A stretch of 64,000 nt of DNA from Sphingomonadales bacterium Ga0077559 (GTDB lineage Bacteria; Pseudomonadota; Alphaproteobacteria; Sphingomonadales; Sphingomonadaceae): positions 1 through 64,000 of the forward strand of contig LNFK01000075.1 of NCBI GenBank assembly GCA_001464315.1. Direction: 5' to 3'. Below are positions 35,087 to 43,252 of the stretch, in pieces. Made by a program: the position numbers and the translations under genes. Every line of letters begins with the position of its first letter. Within the stretch, counting starts at the first letter, position 1. Below the pieces are notes generated by a model. It was not told where the DNA came from. It was given only the letters and a program-made list of their open reading frames with translations, and searched no databases.

Positions 35087-36378
35087 GCGACGCCGCACTT
35101 TCTTCCCCCCTCCCGCAAGCGGGAGGAGCCGGGTGTGGGCAGTCTGCACTGTCGACACTCCCTACCCCTAGCCCCTACCGCCTGCGGGTGGGGGACATAT
35201 GCGACCAATTCCCCGGGCTCGCCAACAACTGGCATTATCTTGACACCGCAGCGACTGCGCAGAAGCCACAGGTTGTGCTCGACGCGATGATGCGCGCGGG
35301 CGGCGCGGACTATGCCACCGTCCATCGGGGCGTATATGCGCGTTCGGCCAATATGACCGTCGCGTTTGAGGCCGCGCGCGCGCGAGTAGCGCGTTTTATT
35401 GGTGCTGCCTCTCCGAACGAGATCGTCTTTGTTCGCGGCGCCACCGAGGGCATTAATCTCGTTGCGCAAAGCTGGGGTACAGCAAATCTCAAAGCTGGTG
35501 ACCGCATCATGCTGTCGCAGCTTGAGCATCATAGCAACATTGTGCCGTGGCAAATGCTGGCTGAAAAGGTCGGCGCGCATATCGATGTGTGCCCGTTGAC
35601 CGACGACGGCCTGATTGACCTTGACTGGCTGGAAACGAACCTCACCGAGCAGCACAAGCTGGTCGCGTTGGCGCATGTCTCCAATGTCCTTGGCTCGGTC
35701 CTTGGTGCCAAGCGTGCAGCCAAGGCAGTCCATGCCGTTGGCGCGAAACTGCTGCTCGATGGCTGTCAGGCCGCGCCGCGTATGCGGCTCAACATGGCTG
35801 AGCTTGGTTGCGACTTTTACGTCATGTCAGGCCACAAATTATACGGCCCGACGGGAGTCGGCGTTCTGTGGGCAAGCGCCGCGACGCTCGATTCTATGCC
35901 CCCGTGGCAGGGCGGCGGCGCAATGATTGACCGAGTGACGTTTGAAAAAACCACTTATGCGCCGGCTCCATCGCGGTTCGAGGCCGGTACGCCAATGATT
36001 ATCGAGGTGATCGGGCTTCACACCGCTATTGATTTTATCGACGCCATCGGCGCCGAGGCAATCTTCGCGCATGAAAGCGCACTTGCCGCACAAACCCGCG
36101 AGGCGTTGCGTTCGGTCAACTCAATCACGTTGTACGGCCCTGAGAAATCGGCGGGAATCGTCTCTTTCTCGATGGAGGGGGTGCATCCACACGACGTCGG
36201 TACCATATTGGACGAAGAAGGCGTGGCAATCCGCGCAGGCCATCATTGCTGCCAGCCGCTGATGGACCATCTGGGTGTCCCGGCCACCGCGCGGGCGAGT
36301 TTCGGAATTTACAGTGATGAAAACGATGTTGCAGCGCTAGTGCGCGGACTGGAACGAGTGAAGAGGATCTTCGGATGA
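35083..36378 (+). CDS. sufS: Cysteine desulfurase SufS, with repeat-derived N-terminal insertion
   Basis: 431 residues. PLP enzyme core: NWHYLDTAATAQKP, EHHSNIVPWQ, D226 in LLLDGCQA, PLP-Lys K252 in SGHKLYGPTG, and the catalytic Cys in AGHHCCQPL (389-390). It removes sulfur from cysteine for cluster assembly. Residues about 9-37 (SPLPQAGGAGCG...YRLRVGD) are not SufS-like and are encoded by a palindromic repeat element. The GTG start overlaps the sufD stop, so the element lies inside the gene. A GTG at 35188 is an alternative start that would skip it. Confidence 0.95.
   Translation: MSDAALSSPLPQAGGAGCGQSALSTLPTPSPYRLRVGDICDQFPGLANNWHYLDTAATAQKPQVVLDAMMRAGGADYATVHRGVYARSANMTVAFEAARARVARFIGAASPNEIVFVRGATEGINLVAQSWGTANLKAGDRIMLSQLEHHSNIVPWQMLAEKVGAHIDVCPLTDDGLIDLDWLETNLTEQHKLVALAHVSNVLGSVLGAKRAAKAVHAVGAKLLLDGCQAAPRMRLNMAELGCDFYVMSGHKLYGPTGVGVLWASAATLDSMPPWQGGGAMIDRVTFEKTTYAPAPSRFEAGTPMIIEVIGLHTAIDFIDAIGAEAIFAHESALAAQTREALRSVNSITLYGPEKSAGIVSFSMEGVHPHDVGTILDEEGVAIRAGHHCCQPLMDHLGVPATARASFGIYSDENDVAALVRGLERVKRIFG
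35109..35193. repeat. Palindromic repeat element inside the sufS reading frame
   Basis: Two GC-rich palindromes bracket the insert: CCTCCCGC-AA-GCGGGAGG (35109-35126, perfect) and CCCCTACCGC-CT-GCGGGTGGGG (35172-35193, 8 of 10 pairs). This is the CCCTCCCGC/GCGGGAGGG class of intergenic repeat common in alphaproteobacteria, here translated in frame without a stop. Confidence 0.7.
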
Positions 36379-36842
36379 ACGAACAAATCCGGATAGAGGA
36401 AGTCGATAGCGTCGAAAAGCCGCCCAAAGCGCGTGTCGAAAGCGCCGCTGAAACGCCGGGTGAAACCTTGGCGCGCAAGAAAGATTATCTCGAAGGCTTT
36501 CTGGCCCAAAAGCCAGCCGCGCCCGAAGCGGGCAAACCCGACGGAGAGCTCTACGAAGCGGTGATCGACGCGCTCAAGGAAATTTTCGACCCCGAAATTC
36601 CGGTTAACATCTATGATCTTGGCCTGATCTACAATGTCGAGATCAACAACGGGCATGCATTGGTTTCGATGACGCTGACCACGCCGCATTGCCCGGTTGC
36701 AGAATCGATGCCAGGCGAAGTCGAGTTGCGGGTTGGCGCAGTGCCTGGGATCGGTGATGCCGAAGTCGTTCTGGTCTGGGAACCGGCTTGGAGCCCGGCC
36801 AACATGACTGACGAAGCCCGTCTGGAGCTTGGAATGCTATGA
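36375..36842 (+). CDS. SufT-like DUF59 (MIP18 family) Fe-S assembly protein
   Basis: 155 residues. After a disordered acidic N-terminus of about 55 residues, the DUF59 domain reads LYEAVIDALKEIFDPEIPVNIYDLGLIYNVE, with MTLTTPHCPVAESMPGEV containing the conserved reactive Cys. In suf operons this protein (SufT) aids cluster maturation. ATG overlaps the sufS stop, and its own stop overlaps sufA. Confidence 0.92.
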   Translation: MNEQIRIEEVDSVEKPPKARVESAAETPGETLARKKDYLEGFLAQKPAAPEAGKPDGELYEAVIDALKEIFDPEIPVNIYDLGLIYNVEINNGHALVSMTLTTPHCPVAESMPGEVELRVGAVPGIGDAEVVLVWEPAWSPANMTDEARLELGML

Positions 36843-37195
36843 CCGAAGTCAAAACACGCGCGCGGCCAGCAGCCGTCAACCTTACCTCCGCATCCGAAGC
36901 ACGAATTGCCGAATTGATGGCAAAAGCCCCGGCCGGTGCAATCGGGGTTAAATTATCGACTCCGCGCCGCGGATGCTCGGGGCTCGCTTACTCGGTCGAT
37001 TATGTGACCGAAGCCGTCGCATTCGATGAGAAAATCGAAACCCCCGGTGGTGTGCTCTACATCGACGGCGGCTCGGTGCTCTATCTGGTCGGATCAACGA
37101 TGGACTGGGTCGAAGATGAGTTCGCGGCAGGCTTTGTCTTCAACAATCCTAACGCCACCGGTAGTTGCGGGTGTGGCGAAAGCTTTACGGTTTAA
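36839..37195 (+). CDS. sufA: A-type Fe-S carrier (SufA/IscA family)
   Basis: 118 residues. The three conserved cysteines are C46 (RRGCSGLAY) and C110-G-C112 (GSCGCGESF), the A-type carrier cluster site. VNLTSASEARIAELMAKA begins the domain. It carries clusters from SufBCD to targets. ATGA-coupled to the preceding gene; last core member of the suf set. Confidence 0.94.
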   Translation: MTEVKTRARPAAVNLTSASEARIAELMAKAPAGAIGVKLSTPRRGCSGLAYSVDYVTEAVAFDEKIETPGGVLYIDGGSVLYLVGSTMDWVEDEFAAGFVFNNPNATGSCGCGESFTV

Positions 37196-37225
37196 AAATT
37201 GCCGGTTGGACGCTACGCGACGCCG

Positions 37226-37900
37226 ATGAACCCCGCATTTGCACATATCGATACTTGGATCTTCGACCTCGACCTGACGCTATACCCGCCCGACGCCGAC
37301 ATCATGTCGCAGGTGCGTGACCGTATTGCGCTGTTCGTCGAGGGTTATTTCAAAGTGGGATCGGATGAGGCGCATGGCATCCGCCATCGTTATTGGAAGC
37401 GATATGGCACTACGCTCGGTGGATTGATGGCCGAACACGGAGTGGACCCGCACGGCTATCTCGATTTCGTGCACGATGTCGATTTAGGCAAGCTGTCCCG
37501 GTGCGACACGTTACGCGGGCACATCTCGGAGTTACCAGGGCGAAAGCTGATCTTCACCAACGCCGATTTGCCCTATGCGCGCCGCGTTCTGGCGGCACGC
37601 GGGCTGGACGATGTGTTTGAGGATATTTTCGATATTCACCGGATGGAACATCGGCCCAAACCCGACCCTGTCAGTTACCGCGCTTTTTGCGACGAGCTTG
37701 CAGTCAATCCGGAAAATGCCCTGTTTGTTGAGGACTCAGCGCATAATCTGGTGCCGGCCAAGGCGCTTGGGATGACAACAATTTGGGTGAAACATGAGAG
37801 CGAAGCTGATAGCAGCGGCCACCAAGACTATATCGATCACGAAATCGAAGATGTTACCAAGTGGCTGTCGTCGATCCATTATATTGAAAGAATAACATGA
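37226..37900 (+). CDS. HAD hydrolase, pyrimidine 5'-nucleotidase type
   Basis: 224 residues from ATG 37226. Motif I is [16 protein letters not shown] (D14, D16); family members usually have DLDNTLY, so Asn is replaced by Leu. Motif II is KLIFTNAD, motif [13 protein letters not shown], motif [24 protein letters not shown] variant 3, resembling Sdt1/SSM1-like pyrimidine 5'-nucleotidases. Its last codons overlap the dapD start (ATGA). The link to suf is positional only. Confidence 0.88.
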   Translation: MNPAFAHIDTWIFDLDLTLYPPDADIMSQVRDRIALFVEGYFKVGSDEAHGIRHRYWKRYGTTLGGLMAEHGVDPHGYLDFVHDVDLGKLSRCDTLRGHISELPGRKLIFTNADLPYARRVLAARGLDDVFEDIFDIHRMEHRPKPDPVSYRAFCDELAVNPENALFVEDSAHNLVPAKALGMTTIWVKHESEADSSGHQDYIDHEIEDVTKWLSSIHYIERIT

Positions 37901-38736
37901 CCGACCAACTCTCCGCAATTATCGACACGGCTTGGGATGCGCGGGACGCCATCAGCAGCGCAACAACAGGCGAAGTGCGCGATGCGGTTCAAACTGCCCT
38001 TGCTGGTCTAGACGATGGATCTTTTCGTGTTGCCGAAAAACGGGGCGGCGAATGGGCGGTCAACCAATGGCTGAAAAAGGCTGTGCTGCTGTCCTTTCGC
38101 TTGAATGACAATGTGGTGGTCGATGGCGGTGCATCTGGCGCGCCGGCCTATGACAAGGTGCCATCGAAGTTTGCCGGATGGGGGGAAAACCGCTTCCGCG
38201 ATGCCGGTTTCCGTGTGGTGCCAGGGGCGGTTGCACGACATGGCAGCCATATCGCCAAAAATGTTGTCCTGATGCCTAGCTTCGTCAACATCGGTGCACG
38301 CGTCGATGAAGGGAGCATGGTCGACACTTGGGCGACCGTAGGCAGCTGCGCCCAGATCGGCAAGAACGTCCACCTGTCGGGTGGCGTTGGCATCGGCGGT
38401 GTCCTCGAGCCACTGCAGGCCGGGCCAGTCATCATTGAAGACAATTGCTTTATTGGCGCTCGCTCGGAGGTCGTGGAGGGCGTGATTGTCGAAGAAGGTG
38501 CGGTGCTGTCGATGGGCGTGTTCATCAGCTCGACCAGCAAAATCATCGACCGCACGACAGGCGAAGTGTTTGTCGGTCGCGTGCCGGCTTATTCGGTGGT
38601 TGTGCCGGGCGCATTGCCCGGAAAGCCGCTACCTGACGGCAGCCCCGGGCCAAGCCTATCCTGCGCCGTCATCGTCAAGCGCGTCGATGCCCAGACACGT
38701 GCCAAGACAGCGATCAACGACCTATTGAGAGATTAG
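37897..38736 (+). CDS. dapD: 2,3,4,5-tetrahydropyridine-2,6-dicarboxylate N-succinyltransferase
   Basis: 279 residues. The N-terminal helical cap precedes a left-handed beta-helix built from hexapeptide repeats ([48 protein letters not shown]). The DapD signature [27 protein letters not shown] is present. It succinylates tetrahydrodipicolinate in lysine and meso-DAP synthesis. Start fixed by ATGA overlap with the HAD gene. Confidence 0.97.
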   Translation: MTDQLSAIIDTAWDARDAISSATTGEVRDAVQTALAGLDDGSFRVAEKRGGEWAVNQWLKKAVLLSFRLNDNVVVDGGASGAPAYDKVPSKFAGWGENRFRDAGFRVVPGAVARHGSHIAKNVVLMPSFVNIGARVDEGSMVDTWATVGSCAQIGKNVHLSGGVGIGGVLEPLQAGPVIIEDNCFIGARSEVVEGVIVEEGAVLSMGVFISSTSKIIDRTTGEVFVGRVPAYSVVVPGALPGKPLPDGSPGPSLSCAVIVKRVDAQTRAKTAINDLLRD

Positions 38737-38991
38737 CTCGATAAGTTGAAGCGGTTTGACGAAAATTCCACTTGCAAATCGGAACGAATCGCTCCATAAG
38801 GATTGCGCGGACCGGGCCCCTCTGGCGCTCGTTCGATTGGCCGTATGGTGATCGAGCAACGTGATGTCGGCCGCATCGGATGTTTCCGGTGCGCTGGCTT
38901 GGTGGTTCTCCTCCCTCCCAACCCCGAAACGCTGCCCTTCCGGTCACCGGAGCATCCGATTGAACTCAAATCTGTTCAAAGAGGATGTATC
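38737..38991 (+). other. Intergenic region with structured RNA candidate (5' of ydcH)
   Basis: No gene. The 3' half folds strongly: ATCGGATG (38875-38882) pairs with CATCCGAT (38953-38960), and CCGGTG (38886-38891) with CACCGG (38945-38950), separated only by a ttt/ag internal loop and enclosing a C-rich 53-base loop. A weak promoter candidate is TTGCAA, 17 bases, CATAAG at about 38773-38801. AAAGAGGA, the SD of ydcH, follows the stem. Confidence 0.45.
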
Positions 38992-39186
38992 ATGACCTTT
39001 TCGTCATTTCGTTTGATGCAATATCACCAGAAACTTGACAGCGAACTGCGTGCAGAATTGGCGCGGCGTTGGCCTGATGTGTTTCGCATTCAGAAACTGA
39101 AGCGGCTGAAACTGGTGGTCAAGGATCGCCTCGCAAAGGGCGCGGCCAAGACTTTCGGCAAGCGCCTGCGTCTCCAGAAAATATAA
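38992..39186 (+). CDS. YdcH/DUF465 family small protein
   Basis: 64 residues, helical and basic. LDSELRAELARRWPDVFRIQKLKRLKLVVKDRL matches the DUF465 pattern (EL..E..RR.PD..RI..LK..KL..KD.L). ATG has AAAGAGGA upstream; a longer TTG-started frame from 38803 runs through the structured leader and was rejected. A terminator follows, so it is probably a monocistronic short transcript with a long leader. Function of YdcH proteins is unknown. Confidence 0.85.
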   Translation: MTFSSFRLMQYHQKLDSELRAELARRWPDVFRIQKLKRLKLVVKDRLAKGAAKTFGKRLRLQKI

Positions 39187-39204
39187 TCGCTCACACCCAC
39201 TCCC

Positions 39205-39238
39205 GGCACCGCGCGAACCGATCGCGCGGTGCCTTTTC
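39205..39238 (+). terminator. Rho-independent terminator after ydcH
   Basis: A perfect 12-bp stem, GGCACCGCGCGA (39205-39216) with TCGCGCGGTGCC (39222-39233), loop ACCGA, followed by TTTTC. It separates ydcH from terC, unless terC has read-through. Confidence 0.9.
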
Positions 39239-39264
39239 GGGTTGGCGCAAACAGGGAATAAGAC

Positions 39265-40254
39265 ATGGATTTTTTGATGATGGACTGGCTTGGAACGCCG
39301 GTTTGGTTCTGGCTGAGTTTCCTCGGCCTGGTGGTTGCACTCACCGCGTTTGACTTGGGCATATTGCACAAGGAAGACAAGGAAATGGGTATCGGTGAGA
39401 GCCTGAAGCTCTCGGTCTTTTACATCAGCATCGCGATGCTGTTCGGTGTCTGGGTCTGGTTCCAAAAAGGGGCCGAGATGGGCATGCAATATTATACCGG
39501 CTTCTTCATCGAAAAGGCGCTGTCGATCGACAACGTTTTTGTGATCAGCCTGATCTTCACCTTCTTCGCCATACCACGCAAATATCAATATCGAGCGCTG
39601 CTTTGGGGCATCATTGCGGTCATTGTATTGCGCGGCCTGATGATTGCGGCAGGTGCGGCCATTGTTCAGGAATATTACTGGACACTATACATCTTCGCTG
39701 CCTTCCTGATCGCGACTGGCATCAAAATGCTGTTCACTGGCGACCAGGAAATGGACGTCGCGAAAAATCCGGTGGTCAAATATATTTCGACCCACATGCG
39801 CGTTACCAAGGAGCTTCATGACGAGAAGTTCTTTGTGAAAGTCCCTGACGAGAAGACCGGCAAAATGGTGCGGGCGGCAACGCCATTGTTCTTGGCGCTG
39901 GTGGTAATCAACCTGGCCGACTTGGTATTCGCGGTAGATTCGGTGCCGGCGATCTTCGCCATCACTACCGATACGTTCATCGTTTATACCTCAAACATCA
40001 TGGCGATCCTCGGCCTGCGTGCGTTGTATTTCGCGCTCGCTGCAATGGTACACCGCTTCCATTATCTCAAATATGCGCTTGCGCTGGTTCTGGTTTTCAT
40101 CGGCTCGAAGATCTTCGTCTCCGACTTTGTCATGAGCGGCGACAAATTCCCGCCTGTGCTTAGCCTCGTCGTAACCTTCGCTCTCATCCTCGGCGGGATA
40201 TTGTTCTCACTGTGGAAAACCAAAGGCGACGGCCAGTCGCACACTGCCAAATAA
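39265..40254 (+). CDS. TerC family integral membrane protein
   Basis: 329 residues, about nine helices. FYTGFFIEKALSIDNVFVISLIF carries the first conserved EKALSIDN acidic motif and LADLVFAVDSVPAIFAIT the second DSVPA motif, both intramembrane acidic sites of TerC/Alx proteins. Family members export Mn2+ or protect against tellurite and redox stress. ATG follows a weak AGGGAA. It lies 12 bases upstream of a Usp gene, probably one transcript. No yybP-ykoY-type riboswitch was seen in the 26 bases after the terminator. Confidence 0.92.
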   Translation: MDFLMMDWLGTPVWFWLSFLGLVVALTAFDLGILHKEDKEMGIGESLKLSVFYISIAMLFGVWVWFQKGAEMGMQYYTGFFIEKALSIDNVFVISLIFTFFAIPRKYQYRALLWGIIAVIVLRGLMIAAGAAIVQEYYWTLYIFAAFLIATGIKMLFTGDQEMDVAKNPVVKYISTHMRVTKELHDEKFFVKVPDEKTGKMVRAATPLFLALVVINLADLVFAVDSVPAIFAITTDTFIVYTSNIMAILGLRALYFALAAMVHRFHYLKYALALVLVFIGSKIFVSDFVMSGDKFPPVLSLVVTFALILGGILFSLWKTKGDGQSHTAK

Positions 40255-40266
40255 GGAGAAAAGCAG

Positions 40267-41049
40267 ATGGCTATTAAATCAGTATTTCTCGTTGCACCGG
40301 CAGAGACGACCGATGCCGAGACGGGAGCGGCACATTTCGCAATCGGTCTTGCGAAAGCGCATAACGCGCAGATAACGATCTTCGCGGTTGCACTTGATGT
40401 TACCACGCCGGGCCGCGACACCGATGTGCGTTCGGTCGCCGCTTCCTTAGCCTCCGCAGCGGATGCATCCGGTGTGCCGAGCACGCTCGTCACCGAACAC
40501 TCCCACGCCTTGGGGGTCCATGAAGTTGTCGCGGAACATGCGCGGCTTCATGACCTGAGCGTGATTGGCAACACTAGCCTTGGACTTCTCAACGAACGAA
40601 TGCTTGCCGAATATCTCATGTTCGAAAGTGGCCGCCCGGTGATCGTTGTCCCCGACCAACATAGCACCGCTTTTGAAAGCGGGGCCTTGGGCGTGGCTTG
40701 GGACAATAGCGCAGCGGCCGCTAGGGCACTTGGCGATGCCATTGCGTTGTTGGAGCCCGAGCAAATCCATTTTCTGACGATTTCCGGGGAAAAGGCGCTG
40801 CCGACAGACATGGACAGCGAAGCGTTAGTCAAGGTGACCAAAAGGCGCGGTGTCGAAGCCGACCACAAAACAGCTTCGTTGTCGGGAGGCAGCATTGGGT
40901 CTACCTTGCAACAGGAAGCCACGACCGCAGGCTCAACCCTGCTCGTGATGGGTGCTTATGGTCACTCGCGGCTCCGCAGCTTTGTGCTCGGTAGCGCGAC
41001 GGCGGATATCCTCAAAAACAACAAGATGCCCACTTTTCTTTCACATTAA
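40267..41049 (+). CDS. Universal stress protein, tandem-domain
   Basis: 260 residues, two Usp units. MAIKSVFLVAPAETTDAETGAAHFAIGLAKAHNAQ begins the first (HDLSVIGNTSLGLLNERM ends its binding loop); the second ends GSTLLVMGAYGHSRLRSFVLGSATADILK, the nucleotide-binding GxxGHS...GS motif. GGAG lies 10 bases before ATG. This is a distant paralogue of the Usp at 13.9 kb. Cotranscribed with terC. Confidence 0.9.
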   Translation: MAIKSVFLVAPAETTDAETGAAHFAIGLAKAHNAQITIFAVALDVTTPGRDTDVRSVAASLASAADASGVPSTLVTEHSHALGVHEVVAEHARLHDLSVIGNTSLGLLNERMLAEYLMFESGRPVIVVPDQHSTAFESGALGVAWDNSAAAARALGDAIALLEPEQIHFLTISGEKALPTDMDSEALVKVTKRRGVEADHKTASLSGGSIGSTLQQEATTAGSTLLVMGAYGHSRLRSFVLGSATADILKNNKMPTFLSH

Positions 41050-41076
41050 TTCAGTTTTACTAACGGGAGAAATATT

Positions 41077-41562
41077 ATGAAAAAACTGTTTATTATGAGC
41101 GCGATTGCCGCGTTCGCAATCTGTGCTCCAGCGCAGGCCAAAACGTCTAAGTCGATGAAGTGCAAAGCGACTACGCAAGCACAAGTCGAGGGACTCTTCG
41201 CCGAATTCAACAAGGCTTGGGCGACGAAGGATCCGGCGACGGTGACAAAACTGTTCACAAATGATGCAGTACTTCTGGCGACCGTGTCAAACAAGCCCCG
41301 GGTCAACCACGAGGAAATTAAGGACTACTTCGTTTCGTTTCTTAAAGGCAGTCCGGTTGGAACGATCGACAGCAGCACGTTCAAGATGGGCTGCAACACG
41401 GCCGCTCGGATGGGCACCTGGACCGTTTCACTGACCAATCTTAACTCGGGCGACAGAAACGACGTAAAGGCGCGCTATACGTTTATCTATCGTATCGAGA
41501 ATGGAAAATGGAAGATCGACCATTTGCATAGTTCCATGATGCCTGAATCGACCGGGAAATAG
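41077..41562 (+). CDS. Secreted NTF2-like (SgcJ/DUF4440 type) protein
   Basis: 161 residues with a cleavable signal peptide (KKLFIMSAIAAFAICAPAQA, cleavage after AQA at about 21). The mature part has the cone-shaped NTF2 pattern: VEGLFAEFNKAWATKDPATVTKLFTNDAVLLATV, and FIYRIENGKWKIDHLHSSMMP at the end. Ligand or activity unknown. GGGAGA precedes ATG. It follows the Usp gene by 27 bases. Confidence 0.85.
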   Translation: MKKLFIMSAIAAFAICAPAQAKTSKSMKCKATTQAQVEGLFAEFNKAWATKDPATVTKLFTNDAVLLATVSNKPRVNHEEIKDYFVSFLKGSPVGTIDSSTFKMGCNTAARMGTWTVSLTNLNSGDRNDVKARYTFIYRIENGKWKIDHLHSSMMPESTGK

Positions 41563-41563
41563 G

Positions 41564-41884
41564 CTAACGCCGCCCTTTGGTGGGCGCATTAAAATCGGGC
41601 GGTTTGTTGGCGATCCAAGCCACAAACCGCGCGATTTCTTCATGCGCAAGAAGTGCCTCAGCGGTCGAATAGCGCTTTTCAAGATCGCTGTTGCTAAAAT
41701 TGGCGTGGATTGTCTTGTTGCAGATCGGGTGGACAGGCTGTTGCTCGCGTCCACCGCGACTTTTAGGCACGGGGTGGTGCCACACGGTTTCCGCGCCCAT
41801 GGGGCGGCTACAAAGCCAGCAGATCAGCGCAGGTGGCGCTTCCGCCTCATCTTCTTCCTGCCAGCCACGGTTTTTGCGCGCCAT
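41564..41884 (-). CDS. HNH endonuclease domain protein
   Basis: 106 residues. A zinc-knuckle CWLC at about 22-25 precedes WHHPVPKSRGGREQQPVHPICNKTIHANF, the HNH motif with His-His, the CxxC second half represented by the single C in HPICNKTIH. Small HNH proteins are generally nucleases, sometimes linked to mobile or repair functions. One base overlap with the M20 gene (TAATG). Standalone, no associated methylase. Confidence 0.8.
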   Translation of the reverse strand: MARKNRGWQEEDEAEAPPALICWLCSRPMGAETVWHHPVPKSRGGREQQPVHPICNKTIHANFSNSDLEKRYSTAEALLAHEEIARFVAWIANKPPDFNAPTKGRR

Positions 41885-43224
41885 TACGTCTTCAGCAAAT
41901 CGAGCACGGCCGCTGTCATCGCCTCAACGCCGAGCCTTACCGAAGGCTCGGGATCGATTTTGAACAAGGGTGAATGATGCCCGGCAACCGCAGGGCCGCC
42001 ATTCTGCGCAGCCTGTTTCCATTCGGGATTGGTTCCGCCCACCGCGAAATAATAGCCGGCGATACCGAAAGACGGATCGATAAAGAATGCGAAATCTTCC
42101 GCGCCCATGCCAGTCTGTTTGAACGGGATAACTACATCTTGGCCAAGCGCATTTCCAATCGCCGTGTTCAGGCGGCGGGCGAGCGCGCCATCGTTGACGG
42201 TGACGGGCGTGGACTCGGTCACCTTGACGATGGGCAGCTTATCGTCGGGCAAACCATTGGCCGCACCGATGCCTTTGGCGACGCGTTCGATGGACGCAAT
42301 CAACCGGTCGCGGACCGCTTTGTCGTTCGAGCGAACGGTAACTTGCAGGTCGGCATATTCGGAAATGATGTTATGTTTTGTGCCAGCATGGAATGCGCCG
42401 ACGGTGATTACGCCGGCATCAAGCGGACCCTTTTCGCGGCTGATGATCGACTGCAACCCAACGACGATTTGCGAGGCGATATAGACAGGGTCTTTGCCCA
42501 GATGCGGCGACGCGCCGTGCGTTGCAATACCGGGAACGCGGATATCGACGCTGTCGGCGCTTGAATATTGAATGCCCTCGGACGCCGAAATCTTGCCGGT
42601 CTCGAGTTCGGCAGCGACGTGGAAGGCGAGCGCGTACTTCGGTTTGGGGAAGCGCGTATACAGCCCGTCCTTCACCATCGCATCTGCGCCGCCAACACGT
42701 TCTTCGGCGGGTTGGACGATGAACAATACCGTGCCCTTCCAGCGATCTTTCATGCGCGCCAGTTGCCGCGCGGTGCCGACCAGCGAGGTGATATGCACAT
42801 CATGTCCGCAAGCATGCATCACTGGCATTTCGAGGCCATCGACGCCGACCTGTTTGACCGTAGAGGCATTGGCAAGGCCTGAGCGTTCCTGCACCGGCAG
42901 CCCGTCCATGTCAGCGCGGACCAGAACCACCGGCCCATCGCCATTCTTAAGCATACCGACAACGCCTGTTTGCCCTACTTTCTCAGTCACGACCATGCCG
43001 GGAATGGCGCGCAGTTCCTGCGCCATGCGCGCGGCGGTTTTATATTCGCGGAACGACAGTTCGGGGTTGCGGTGAAAATGGTCCCACAGGCTGGCGAGCG
43101 ACTTATCGTAGTCCGCTTTGACCGATTCCGCATAATCGGGGCGCGCCATTGCAGGTGCGGACAATATCGCACCACCCAGCAGCGCGAGGACGATCATCTT
43201 TTTCGACGTTACATACCCTGACAT
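41884..43224 (-). CDS. M20 family amidohydrolase, secreted
   Basis: 446 residues with signal peptide (KKMIVLALLGGAILSAPAMA). Metal site motifs MHACGHDVHITS, PAEERVGGADAM and the dimerisation-domain GASPHLGKDPVYIASQIV are those of IAA-amino-acid and hippurate-type M20D hydrolases. It would hydrolyse N-acyl amino acids or related amides in the periplasm. ATG 43224 follows GGGGAGA; an in-frame extension to 43311 was rejected. Ordered before the HNH gene on the minus strand. Confidence 0.92.
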   Translation of the reverse strand: MSGYVTSKKMIVLALLGGAILSAPAMARPDYAESVKADYDKSLASLWDHFHRNPELSFREYKTAARMAQELRAIPGMVVTEKVGQTGVVGMLKNGDGPVVLVRADMDGLPVQERSGLANASTVKQVGVDGLEMPVMHACGHDVHITSLVGTARQLARMKDRWKGTVLFIVQPAEERVGGADAMVKDGLYTRFPKPKYALAFHVAAELETGKISASEGIQYSSADSVDIRVPGIATHGASPHLGKDPVYIASQIVVGLQSIISREKGPLDAGVITVGAFHAGTKHNIISEYADLQVTVRSNDKAVRDRLIASIERVAKGIGAANGLPDDKLPIVKVTESTPVTVNDGALARRLNTAIGNALGQDVVIPFKQTGMGAEDFAFFIDPSFGIAGYYFAVGGTNPEWKQAAQNGGPAVAGHHSPLFKIDPEPSVRLGVEAMTAAVLDLLKT

Positions 43225-43252
43225 ATTATTCTCCCCTGTTCTCGCCGCGCTA

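Noticed and set aside
39187-39264. Mn2+ riboswitch (yybP-ykoY) upstream of terC
   Set aside because: Only a terminator and 26 bases are present; no riboswitch core seen.
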